A stretch of DNA of 64,000 bases from Plasmopara viticola (GCA_001695595.3 MBPM02000151.1:1-64000), one strand, 5' to 3'; positions 8,552 through 18,062 are shown, numbered from the stretch's first letter. Numbers and translations: made by a program. Notes: generated by a model not told the origin, from the letters alone.

Positions 8552-10410
8552 ATGGTGACGCTGTATTGCGCGCTCGTCGGTGTGAAGGGGAACGCTTCTC
8601 CATCGACATCGATGCGAGCAAGTCTGTGGACCACTTGAAGAAGGCCATCAAGACGGAGAATGAGAAGACAATCACGTGTGATGCACGGGAACTGCAGCTG
8701 TTCCTCGCCAAGAAGGGCGACGCGTGGTTGACCCAAAAGCAGGTGGACGAAGGAATCAGTGACACGAGTGATTTCAAGCCATTGAAGGTTGTGGCAGCCC
8801 CGCTCCAGTTGGTCGGCTTGTCGGAGAAAGACGTTGCGTTCGAACTCACGATGGAGGATATCGAGACTATGAACATCCCTGTTCACGTGTTGGTGGTGGT
8901 TCCAGAAGTTGATCAGGAGCAATGGGATGAGCAACGGGCACGCAAGAAGGCCAGATCATTGACTGTCATCGAGGTCGAGAGGATGGATTCAATTGCAACC
9001 ACCTTGGATATCGGCAGGTGGCAAATTGGTGGCATCGCACTCGACATTCGCCACGTCGAGCCGGATTTTCCCGCGTGGTTCTATGTTCGGGAGGAAACGC
9101 AGGACATCATCAAGATATTCAACGACCATATGGAAAAGCAGCTCAGCACTGTGTTTGTGGGGACACCTGGTGTTGGGAAGAGCATGATGGTCGTGTTGTT
9201 TGCGTTCTACATGGCTTTGCTTCGACAGAAACGCGTCATCTTGTTTCGGAAGCAGAAAGGAAAAGGATTCTCCATGCTGTACCTTGATGCAAACAACAAG
9301 CAATACCGGCGAGAGAACGTGTTGGAAGTAAAAGAAGTTGACCATTTGCTTGGCATAGCGGATGAATTGTGCCTGGATGGGTTCACGCACGACGACGTCA
9401 AAGCCAACTTTGGACGGCTGGCGCGGTTCCGATTGCTTGCCACGTCTGTCCAGTATCCAATGAAGAATGACGACGGTCCTGTACTGAGGCGTTGTCTAGT
9501 GCCCTTTTGGTCCAAGGTGGATTTGAAATCTGTTGGGGCGCATTTTCAATGGACGGAACGCAATATCAAGGACAGGTACTACTACTCGGGTGGCAACTTG
9601 CGCGACTTCTTGTCGGAGAAGAGCGTTGTCATAGATTCAATAGACCAGGCTATTGGTCTCGTTGATGCGCAAGTGGCCGAACTTTTGAATACCCAGTATG
9701 CTCTTGGCTCGGAGAAACAAATTGATCGCTTACGGATGACGTCAGTTCGAGCGAGTGAGCAGGATCCCAAGAACCAAAGCAGCTCGGCGAAGTATACGAT
9801 GACGAGGTCGTGGTTTTGTGTGATCACCTCCGAGTATGCTTGGAGGCAACTTGGCAAAATCGTGGCACCATCCTACTATGAGGAGTTGTGGTCAAAAGGT
9901 CGCATGCTTGGCGACGATGGGTTGATGGATATTGCATTCGAGAATTACGTGCATGCGATGGCAAGAGACGGACAGAAGCTCGAGTTGCAGGTGAGGACGT
10001 ACGACCGAAGAAAAAAGAACCAGCATTCATATTCTGCGTTGGAATTCGAAGCCAACGCGTATCTCTATGAAGGCACTGATGCAGCGGAATGCGAAGCAAT
10101 CATGCAGCAACTTGCGGATGTCGACTATTGGTATCCCTGCACACGTTGTTTGGAGACTATCGACAGTGTTGCCAAGCTGAACATGGGTGGGGAACATAAC
10201 GTGGTTGGCTTGATCCAAATAACGAAGTCCGACAATCATAAAATTGACTCAGTGGCACTTGAGAAGTATGCGAAGATGTTTCCGGACGGTGCCAGATATA
10301 TTGCGCTGGTGCCAGACAAGGAGACCAGTGATAAATTTCGACTTGCTCCAGCTGATCCTCCAACCCAAGTGTTGTTGTACGTTGCGTATGTCGCAACCTG
10401 GAGTCCTTGA
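8552..10410 (+). pseudogene. Crinkler (CRN) effector, copy 1, start frameshifted
   Basis: ATG 8552 opens [13 protein letters not shown] and is followed by the loss of one base near 8595 compared with copies 2 and 3. The rest is open to 10410, about 619 residues in all. The N-terminal domain has LQLFLAK at 8692 and ends at HVLVVVP (8884), the two marks of CRN proteins, which enter host cells and usually act in the nucleus. The C-terminal part has a P-loop GTPGVGKS (about 9160) and, near the end, GLIQITKS (about 10207), the pattern of the P-loop NTPase plus restriction-nuclease-like domains of this superfamily. No signal peptide is obvious, as is common in CRNs. Copies 2 and 3 have a different LQLFLAK-to-HVLV segment. 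The missing base could be a sequencing error. Confidence 0.85.
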
Positions 10411-10753
10411 AACCATGTGCTGCAGAATTATGCTTTTCTCTGATAGCCTGTCTAAGCCGATAGTGTTGTGGTGGTAGCGATTTGCCTCCTATCCTCAGCT
10501 ACTTGTTGAACACTGTGTTGATTCCAAAATGCTCGTTGGTTCTGATCACCTGTATGATCTAATAACCTGCTGGATCGCGACAAGGAATTGACCAATGTTA
10601 CAGCACATGTATGAACCAAACTGACTGTCGAGGACATACGATCGACAGCTGTGATGTAGGCAGTGAATCGAGCAGTGGATCAACGGTGCGAGGACGGTGG
10701 ATCGACTGCGTATATGAGAAACAGCTGTGGTTGAGGCCTGTTGATGAGACTAT
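10411..10753 (+). other. 3' flank of CRN copy 1
   Basis: GC-intermediate DNA without a plausible ORF, conserved nearly base for base in unit 2 (15340-15682) and with a deletion of about 40 nt in unit 3 (20278-20588). Conservation reflects the triplication. It may include the CRN 3' untranslated region, but I see no clear terminator. Confidence 0.5.
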
Positions 10754-10946
10754 CATACCTTGAGATGGCATACCCATGGATAAGAATGTCATCCCCATGG
10801 ATAAGAATGTCATCCCCATGGATAAGAATGGAATACCTCGGGATGAGGAAACCATACCCAGGGGTAAGAATGGAATACCTTGGGATTAGGAACCATACCC
10901 AGGGATAGTATCCAAGGATGAGAATGCCATACCCATGGATGAGAAT
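10754..10946. repeat. Minisatellite downstream of CRN copy 1
   Basis: Units of 20-22 bp, the clearest being TCATCCCCATGGATAAGAATG repeated two to three times, followed by decayed relatives (GGAATACCTTGGGATTAGG and similar). The core is CC(C)ATGGATAAGAATG. Confidence 0.85.
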
Positions 10947-11021
10947 TTGGAAACATGCAGGCTTTTCAAAAGTGATAGTTTTAACAATGGAGATTTCAGA
11001 CAAAAAAATAACTCGATTAAT

Positions 11022-11336
11022 TTAATTCTGTGTCTTAAATTCGTTCAAGTTTTCTTTCAATGATGGACATTTATTGTTGATGTATTCATTTTTACACATC
11101 CAATTGAAATATTGCTTATCGTTTTCAACAATCCACTTAACGGATTTGTTTTTATGTTTGCCCCAACGCATGATATAACTATCGTCTCCATCTTGGAACT
11201 TGCCTTGTAAAAATCGTTTGACATCCGATTCTTCGGATTGTTGGTTGTATAACCATCGACAGTATGACGCATCTTGCGCATATACTTCCTCAAGAGCCTT
11301 TCCTTTGTATTTTCCGAACTCTAAAATTACTGACAT
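11022..11336 (-). CDS. Tandem DUF3820-like protein, copy 1
   Basis: An intact 104-aa ORF from ATG 11336. Two related segments are visible: residues about 5-30 (FGKYKGKALEEVYAQDASYC) and 57-82 (WGKHKNKSVKWIVENDKQYF). Each starts with a GKxK motif and ends with an aromatic Trp-rich helix. This GK(Y/H)KG...YxxWL pattern is that of DUF3820-type small domains, found alone or attached to exonucleases of the DnaQ group. A TATATAGTATATAGG box lies upstream. It is AT-rich like the viral genes and lies on the far side of the CRN cassette. The function is unknown; nucleic-acid binding is a guess. Confidence 0.65.
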   Translation of the reverse strand: MSVILEFGKYKGKALEEVYAQDASYCRWLYNQQSEESDVKRFLQGKFQDGDDSYIMRWGKHKNKSVKWIVENDKQYFNWMCKNEYINNKCPSLKENLNEFKTQN

Positions 11337-11640
11337 GTTTATGTGTAGTGTATGGTGTATCCCTATATACTATATAGAAAGATAATTCAGGATAACAATT
11401 AAAACTAATGATACTCTCAGAGCGTCTGATAGGTTCGATTGAAGGCTCTGGGTGGTTTGTGTGCTTTAGTGTTTTCTACCCATCGATACCATAGGATGGG
11501 GCTTGTCAAAATTAGATTTTTTATTTTTTTTCTGTTTCTAATAGTGTAGGTTTGGGGGCCAATGAGTGTGTATAAAGAGTGGTTAGGTTTGGGTGCAAAT
11601 GTCGCTTTATCATCATATACTAGTATCACATTCTAGATCA
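11337..11640. other. Spacer upstream of DUF3820-like gene
   Basis: AT-rich with G-rich tracts such as GTAGGTTTGGGGG and GGTTAGGTTTGGG. Present in units 1 and 2 (16264-16566) and shortened in unit 3. A 70-codon minus-strand stretch at 11417-11629 opens only with GTG, so I do not call a gene. Confidence 0.4.
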
Positions 11641-11870
11641 ATTTGTGTGCTGAAATCCCTTTCAACGGCGGTTAAGTGCACGAAGTCTGAGTAACCGCAA
11701 TTGATCTCGACATTGCACGCGTCAGGTCAAAGCACTTGACGGATGAGGGGCAAGTTGGCTCGAGCGTAGAACAAGAACACTTTTCGACCGGTGAAGGCGA
11801 TGCACGCAGCTTTGCATTTTGCCTTGAATGATCAATATCGCTCATTAGCAACGGCTTTTGCGAAATTTAC
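11641..11870 (-). pseudogene. Coding-like remnant in the tail of unit 1
   Basis: GC-richer than the viral DNA. Read on the minus strand it gives a protein-like stretch (GRKVFLFYARANLPLIRQVL), a TGA, then more open frame. The same tail ends units 2 and 3 (to 16796 and 21645). I do not recognise the protein. Because unit 3 continues from here into apparent transposase debris, this tail is probably flanking host DNA swept into the duplication. Confidence 0.35.
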
Positions 11871-12287
11871 ATCATCATCACACCATTCAGTTTGAGCGCG
11901 TAAGTTGTTCCAATAATTTTTATAGTCATTGCTCGTAATGACACTTTTACCGTTAATTTCAACCGCTAATTTATCAACAATATTCCATACACCAGCTTTT
12001 ATTCCTACCGCGAACCGATTTAGAACTCCGTTAAGGGCACTTGCAGAAGTATTTTTAGTCGTTACTACATAAGGAACTACTACATATGAATCTCGAAGAC
12101 TTCCATAACCAGTCGCACCATTTAGCTGTGAAGTTGCATTTATGATGACAGTTCCCGATTGATACGAACCGTTGTTGTCATCAACAACGCTAACAACACG
12201 TTTGTCTTTGCTGACACTGATAACTGGATCAGGACAAGTCGTCGAGTCATATAAAAACGAATCTGCTAATTGCGTGATATCACTCAT
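11871..12287 (-). pseudogene. MCP 5' fragment in unit 2
   Basis: The first 139 codons of the major capsid gene with a healthy start (MSDITQLADSF). They are cut at the unit border after EWCDDD and continue for 13 foreign codons to a stop at 11832. It keeps the divergent promoter with the protease, so a truncated capsid peptide could be made. Confidence 0.85.
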
Positions 12288-12347
12288 TATTGAAATTGTA
12301 AGTTAATGCTTTTTATATTATGAGTAGCTATATATAAACATCAGATA

Positions 12348-12734
12348 ATGATTTTGAAATTAAATAATCTGGGCGAATCTACTGCCAATGAACTACAACA
12401 ACTTGCAAATCAGCTGAATGTTCATATCGACAATATACTAGATTTCAGAAGCATTAGAGCCCCACTAGGTAATGGAAGCTACATTATTTTACTACGATTG
12501 GATCCAGGAGTTGGACATTGGGTTTGTATGTGCAACAATGAATACTTTGATTCAATGGGTATTGGGCCACCGAGAATTCTTGGCGCTAAGAAATATAATG
12601 ACAAACAGTATCAAGGGAGCTATGATAATTATTGCGGTTTATGGAGTATGTTATACCTTTATAGTAAGCAACACAATCGACCTGATTTATTGAGAAATTT
12701 TTACGATTTGAATACAGACATTTCACTTCGTTAA
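12348..12734 (+). CDS. Adenain-like viral cysteine protease, copy 2
   Basis: Intact 128-aa duplicate of the protease at 7370, with His57, Asp68, Gln89 and Cys96 all kept and FDSMG after the catalytic Asp. The promoter spacer to the truncated MCP is also kept. No MCP or fibre substrate is encoded in this unit, so the enzyme has lost its usual partner locally. Confidence 0.82.
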   Translation: MILKLNNLGESTANELQQLANQLNVHIDNILDFRSIRAPLGNGSYIILLRLDPGVGHWVCMCNNEYFDSMGIGPPRILGAKKYNDKQYQGSYDNYCGLWSMLYLYSKQHNRPDLLRNFYDLNTDISLR

Positions 12735-12746
12735 TATAGAGTCATT

Positions 12747-13136
12747 ATGAATAGAATCAGACGATACAGAGGACCTGAAGTGGATGAAGTTGCTCCAAAA
12801 GATGATAGAATCGATGTGATAATGAAAGAATTGGAGTTTTTGCGCTCTGAATTAGCTCAAAAAAATGTTGAATCATCCATTTCGAAATATTTCAAAGAAG
12901 ATATTTTCACAAAAGATAGAGAAACCTTACTCAAAGATGGATTTATTAGTAAAGGAGATTATCTAGAAATTCCATTAACGATACTAAATGCCAGATACAA
13001 ACAATGGTGTATTGATACTGGACACAATCGTATGTTGCGTAAAGCAATCATTAAGAACATCCGAAACGACAAAGTCGATGGAGTTGTGTTCAAATATTAC
13101 GATGGATACGACAAAATACGCGTTTTTCCTAGTTAG
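12747..13136 (+). CDS. Small viral ORF (orf2), copy 2, intact
   Basis: This is the only uninterrupted copy, 129 aa. It has an Arg-rich start, a probable coiled coil around residues 20-50 and a C-terminal helical region with two aromatic/basic stretches. I do not recognise the family with confidence. Tight linkage to the protease (12 nt) suggests co-transcription. Comparison with this copy shows the lesions of copies 1 and 3. Confidence 0.65.
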   Translation: MNRIRRYRGPEVDEVAPKDDRIDVIMKELEFLRSELAQKNVESSISKYFKEDIFTKDRETLLKDGFISKGDYLEIPLTILNARYKQWCIDTGHNRMLRKAIIKNIRNDKVDGVVFKYYDGYDKIRVFPS

Positions 13137-13377
13137 TGTATTTATAGTTGATATTCTGACACTGATAAATACTTGCACAAATCAAGTCAATTTCTTCGCA
13201 AATTTTTATTATGTCTGATCCTGTATGCTTATTTATTTTTGAGCAATTTAGTCTAATATCTTCAAAATCAATATTATCGGTATCATCGGTACAATCGGTA
13301 TCTATAGGTTCATGAAGCTTAACATCTTCAACATAACCAGTATTATCGGTATCGGACAGATATTTATATAGACACAA
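13129..13377 (-). pseudogene. Asp/Thr-rich ORF remnant without start codon
   Basis: A minus-strand open stretch of about 82 codons occurs in units 2 and 3 (18055-18303), with an internal TGA in unit 1 (8152-8400). It encodes a Cys-containing start, a DTDNT-type repeat produced by reiterated ATCGGTATC, and a C-terminal helix. No ATG is in frame before an upstream stop (the frame opens only with TTG), so it is either the 3' remnant of a longer gene or noncoding. No family is recognised. Confidence 0.25.
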
Positions 13378-13527
13378 AGAGCATGGATATTACATAAATA
13401 TATTTGTATCTGCAGTTGTTCAATCACCCAGTTGGGTGATGTCAAAAACCCAACGTTGGTTATATCATTTGATTGGCTGAAATATGGATAGAGGAACGTC
13501 CCTCACTCACAGAAAGCAATTGGAAAC

Positions 13528-15339
13528 ATGGTGAAGCTGTTCTGCGCGCTCGTTGGAGTGAAGGGAAACGCCTTCTCCGTGACAATTGATGCGAGCGAGT
13601 CTGTGGATGACTTGAAGGACGCGATCAAGGCGAAGAATGAGAAGACAATCCCGTGTGATCCACGGGAACTGCAGCTGTTCCTCGCCAAGAAGGGCGACGC
13701 GTGGTTGACCGAAATGGCGCAGGAAAATTTAACGCTCGATGAGAATGGACACCCGGAAGGGTTTGCACACATGGACGAGTTAAATTGGATTGTGGATTAC
13801 TACGGCGAAGAATTTCAAGCAAAACGAGGGGAAATTCACGTGTTGGTGGTGGTTCCAGAAGTTGATCAGGAGCAATGGGATGAGCAACGGGCACGCAAGA
13901 AGGCCAGATCATTGACTGTCATCGAGGTCGAGAGGATGGATTCAATTGCAACCACCTTGGATATCGGCAGGTGGCAAATTGGTGGCATCGCACTCGACAT
14001 TCGCCACGTCGAGCCGGATTTTCCCGCGTGGTTCTATGTTCGGGAGGAAACGCAGGACATCATCAAGGTATTCAACGACCATATGGAAAAGCAGCTCAGC
14101 ACTGTGTTTGTGGGGACACCTGGTGTTGGGAAGAGCATGATGGTCGTGTTGTTTGCGTTCTACATGGCTTTGCTTCAACAGAAACGCGTCGTCTTGTTTC
14201 GGAAGCTGAAAAAGGAAGGATTCTCCTTGCTGTACTTGATGCAAACAACAAGCAATACCGGCGAGTAACAAGGCGAGCTTGAGTGATCTTGACTGCTGGC
14301 AAGATTTTGAATTGTGTCTGGACGGTCTCATGCACAAGGACGCCGAAAACTTTGCAACGCTGGCGCGTTCCGATGCTTGCCACGTCTGTCCAGTATCCAA
14401 TGAAGACGACGACGGTCCTGTACTGAGGCGTTGTCTAGTGCCCTTTTGGTCGAAATGGATTGAAATCTGTTGGGGCGCATTTTCAATGGACGAACACAAT
14501 ATCAAGGACAGGTACTACTACTCGGGTGGCAACTTGCGCGATTTCTTGTCGGAACGAATGCTACCAGGCTTGCAATCAACCAAGCAATTGCTGTCGTCTG
14601 TAAGCATACTGCCGAACTTTTGAATACCCAGTATGCTCTCGGCTCGGAGAAACAAATTGATCGCTTACGGATGACGTCAGTTCGAGCGAGTTGCAGGATC
14701 AAGACAAAGCAGCTCGGCGAAGTATACGATGACGAGGTCGTGGTTTGTGTGATCACCTCCGAGTATGCGTTGAGGCAACTTGGCAAAATCGTAGCGCCAT
14801 CTTACTATGAGGAGTTGTGGTCAAAAGGTCGCATGCTTGGCGACGATGGGTTGATGGGAATTGCATTCGAGAATTACGTGCATGCGATGGCAAGAGACGG
14901 ACAGAAGCTCGAGTTGCAGGTGAGGACGTACGACCGAAGAAAAAAGAACCAGCATACATATGCTGCGTTGGAATTCGAAGCCAACGCGTATCTCTATGAA
15001 GGCACTGATGCAGCGGAATGCGAAGCAATCATGCAGCAACTTGCGGATGTCGACTATTGGTATCCCTGCACACGTTGTTTGGAGACTATCGACAGTGTTG
15101 CCAAGCTGAACATGGGTGGGGAACATAACGTGGTTGGCTTGATCCAAATAACGAAGTCCGACAATCATAAAATTGACTCAGTGGCACTTGAGAAGTATGC
15201 GAAGATGTTTCCGGACGGTGCCAGATATATTGCGCTGGTGCCAGACAAGGAGACCAGTGATAAATTTCGACTTGCTCCAGCTGATCCTCCAACCCAAGTG
15301 TTGTTGTACGTTGCGTATGTCGCAACCTGGAACCCTTGA
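13528..15339 (+). pseudogene. Crinkler (CRN) effector, copy 2, centre frameshifted
   Basis: An intact CRN N-terminus starts at ATG 13528 ([16 protein letters not shown]), with LQLFLAK at 13669 and HVLVVVP near 13839. It continues through the P-loop and stops at 14268 after a one-base loss near 14236. Between about 14270 and 14720 several more small deletions relative to copies 1 and 3 scramble the frame. From about 14740 to 15339 the C-terminal nuclease-like part is open and nearly identical to copies 1 and 3. Only a truncated N-terminal protein of about 246 aa could be made. The clustering of indels in one 450-bp stretch is odd for random decay. Confidence 0.85.
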
Positions 15340-15682
15340 AACCATGTGCTGCAGAATTATGCTTTTCTCTGATAGCCTGTCTAAGCCGATAGTGTTGTGG
15401 TGGTAGCGATTTGCCTCCTATCCTCAGCTACTTGTTGAACACTGTGTTGATTCCAAAATGCTCGTTGGTTCTGATCACCTGTATGATCTAATAACCTGCT
15501 GGATCGCGACAAGGAATTGACCAATGTTACAGCACATGTATGAACCAAACTGACTGTCGAGGACATACGATCGACAGCTGTGATGTAGGCAGTGAATCGA
15601 GCAGTGGATCAACGGTGCGAGGACGGTGGATCGACTGCGTATATGAGAAACAGCTGTGGTTGAGGCCTGTTCATGAGACTAT

Positions 15683-15873
15683 CATACCTTGAGATGGCAT
15701 ACCCATGGATAAGAATGTCATCCCCATGGATAAGAATGTCATCCCCATGGATAAGAATGGAATACCTCGGGATGAGGAAACCATACCCAGGGTAAGAATG
15801 GAATACCTTGGGATTAGGAACCATACCAGGGATAGTATCCAAGGATGAGAATGCCATACCCATGGATGAGAAT
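15683..15873. repeat. Minisatellite downstream of CRN copy 2
   Basis: Same array as at 10754, with a few single-base losses inside the decayed units. Confidence 0.85.
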
Positions 15874-15948
15874 TTGGAAACATGCAGGCTTTTCAAAAGT
15901 GATAGTTTTAACAATGGAGATTTCAGACAAAAAAATAACTCGATTAAT

Positions 15949-16263
15949 TTAATTCTGTGTCCTAAATTCGTTCAAGTTTTCTTTCAATGATGGACATTTA
16001 TTGTTGATGTATTCATTTTTACACATCCAATTGAAATATTGCTTATCGTTTTCAACAATCCACTTAACGGATTTGTTTTTATGTTTGCCCCAACGCATGA
16101 TATAACTATCGTCTCCATCTTGGAACTTGCCTTGTAAAAATCGTTTGACATCCGATTCTTCGGATTGTTGGTTGTATAACCATCGACAGTATGACGCATC
16201 TTGCGCATATACTTCCTCAAGAGCCTTTCCTTTGTATTTTCCGAACTCTAAAATTACTGACAT
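15949..16263 (-). CDS. Tandem DUF3820-like protein, copy 2
   Basis: Intact 104-aa duplicate, differing from copy 1 by Lys to Arg near the C-terminus (EFKTQN to EFRTQN). Both GKxK segments and the upstream TATATAG box are kept. Confidence 0.65.
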   Translation of the reverse strand: MSVILEFGKYKGKALEEVYAQDASYCRWLYNQQSEESDVKRFLQGKFQDGDDSYIMRWGKHKNKSVKWIVENDKQYFNWMCKNEYINNKCPSLKENLNEFRTQN

Positions 16264-16796
16264 GTTTATGTGTAGTGTATGGTGTATCCCTATATACTAT
16301 ATAGAAAGATAATTCAGGATAACAATTAAAACTAATGATACTCTCAGAGCGTCTGATAGGTTCGATTGAAGGCTCTGGGTGGTTTGTGTGCTTTAGTGTT
16401 TTCTACCCATCGATACCATAGGATGGGGCTTGTCAAAATTAGATTTTTTATTTTTTTTCTGTTTCTAATAGTGTAGGTTTGGGGGCCAATGAGTGTGTAT
16501 AAAGAGTGGTTAGGTTTGGGTGCAAATGTCGCTTTATCATCATATACTAGTATCACATTCTAGATCAATTTGTGTGCTGAATCCCTTTCAACGGCGGTTA
16601 AGCGCACGAAGTCTGAGTAACCGCAATTGATCTCGACATTGCACGCGTCAGGTCAAAGCACTTGACGGATGAGGGGCAAGTTGGCTCGAGCGTAGAACAA
16701 GAACACTTTTCGACCGGTGAAGGCGATGCACGCAGCTTTGCATTTTGCCTTGAATGATCAATATCACTCATTAGCAACGGCTATTGCGAAATTTAC

Positions 16797-17213
16797 ATCA
16801 TCATCACACCATTCAGTTTGAGCGCGTAAGTTGTTCCAATAATTTTTATAGTCATTGCTCGTAATGACACTTTTACCGTTAATTTCAACCGCTAATTTAT
16901 CAACAATATTCCATACACCAGCTTTTATTCCTACCGCGAACCGATTTAGAACTCCGTTAAGGGCACTTGCAGAAGTATTTTTAGCCGTTACTACATAAGG
17001 AACTACTACATATGAATCTCGAAGACTTCCATAACCAGTCCCACTATTTAGCTGTGAAGTTGCATTTATGATGACAGTTCCCGATTGATACGAACCGTTG
17101 TTGTCATCAACAGCGCTAACAACACGTTTGTCTTTGCTGACACTGATAACTGGATCAGGACTAGTCGTCGAGTCATATAAAAACGAATCTGCTAATTGCG
17201 TGATATCACTCAT
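16797..17213 (-). pseudogene. MCP 5' fragment in unit 3
   Basis: Same fragment as in unit 2, cut at the same base, with the foreign tail ending at 16764. The start codon and codon 7 (Leu) are intact, unlike the full-length copy at 7309. Confidence 0.85.
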
Positions 17214-17273
17214 TATTGAAATTGTAAGTTAATGCTTTTTATATTATGAGTAGCTATATATAAACATCAGATA

Positions 17274-17660
17274 ATGATTTTGAAATTAAATAATCTGGGC
17301 GAATCTACTGCCAATGAACTACAACAACTTGCAAATCAGCTGAATGTTCATAGCGACAATATACTAGATTTCAGAAGCATTAGAGCCCCACTAGGTAATG
17401 GAAGCTACATTATTTTACTACGATTGGATCCAGGAGTTGGACATTGGGTTTGTATGTGCAACAATGAATACTTTGATTCAATGGGTATTGGGCCACCGAG
17501 AATTCTTGGCGCTAAGAAATATAATGACAAACAGTATCAAGGGAGCTATGATAATTATTGCGGTTTATGGAGTATGTTATACCTTTATAGTAAGCAACAC
17601 AATCGACCTGATTTATTGAGAAATTTTTACGATTTGAATACAGACATTTCACTTCGTTAA
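17274..17660 (+). CDS. Adenain-like viral cysteine protease, copy 3
   Basis: Intact 128-aa duplicate. It differs from copy 2 by one visible substitution (Ile27 to Ser). The catalytic residues are unchanged. Three uninterrupted copies, while neighbouring ORFs are broken, reflect either a recent duplication or retained constraint. Confidence 0.82.
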   Translation: MILKLNNLGESTANELQQLANQLNVHSDNILDFRSIRAPLGNGSYIILLRLDPGVGHWVCMCNNEYFDSMGIGPPRILGAKKYNDKQYQGSYDNYCGLWSMLYLYSKQHNRPDLLRNFYDLNTDISLR

Positions 17661-17672
17661 TATAGAGTCATT

Positions 17673-18062
17673 ATGAATAGAATCAGACGATACAGAGGAC
17701 CTGAAGTGGATGAAGTTGCTCCAAAAGATGATAGAATCGATGTGATAATGAAAGAATTGGAGTTTTTGCGCTCTGAATTAGCTCAAAAAAATGTTGAATC
17801 ATCCATTTCGAAATAATTCAAAGAAGATATTTTCACAAAAGATAGAGAAACCTTACTCAAAGATGGATCTATTAGTAAAGGAGATTATCTAGAAATTCCA
17901 TTAACGATACTAAATGCCAGATACAAACAATGGTGTATTGATACTGGACACAATCGTATGTTGCGTAAAGCAATCATTGAGAACATCCGAAACGACAAAG
18001 TCGATGGAGTTGTGTTCAAATATTACGATGGATACGACAAAATACGCGTTTTTCCTAGTTAG
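17673..18062 (+). pseudogene. Small viral ORF (orf2), copy 3, nonsense at 17814
   Basis: Otherwise close to copy 2, but codon 48 is TAA (17814-17816) where copies 1 and 2 have TAT (Tyr). The lesion differs from that of copy 1, so the two copies were broken independently, after the triplication. Confidence 0.65.

Larger units (their letters stand above)
6893..11870. repeat. Tandem unit 1 (4978 bp) of the virus/CRN array
   Basis: This is the first of three direct repeats. The left edge lies inside the MCP gene, where similarity to the next copy begins at ATCATCATCACACC. The right edge is the tail ending GCGAAATTTAC. Unit 1 is the only one continuous with the rest of the virus on its left. Spacing of identical protease starts (7370 to 12348) gives the period of 4978 bp exactly. 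Confidence 0.95.
11871..16796. repeat. Tandem unit 2 (4926 bp)
   Basis: The same gene order as unit 1, with the MCP reading frame cut at its left edge. The protease start recurs at 17274, 4926 bp after 12348. Length differences from unit 1 come mainly from the CRN N-terminal segment and small deletions in the CRN centre. Confidence 0.95.

Noticed and set aside
8566..10410. CRN copy 1 read as an intact 614-aa gene
   Set aside because: That frame opens with TTG, not ATG, and has an in-frame TAG at 8512. The conserved CRN start at 8552 is in another frame, so a base is missing.
10754..10946. CRISPR array
   Set aside because: The units are contiguous 20-22 bp repeats without unique spacers, in a eukaryotic contig.
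11560..11605. Telomere-like G-rich motif GGTTAGGTTTGGG
   Set aside because: There is no regular repetition, and it lies inside a tandem unit; base composition explains it.
11417..11629. 70-codon minus-strand ORF upstream of the DUF3820-like gene
   Set aside because: It opens only with GTG, is lost from unit 3, and shows no domain.
13528..15339. Copy 2 CRN indels taken as certain biological decay
   Set aside because: Several are single-base changes in short runs and could be long-read errors, so I call the gene broken but flag the doubt.
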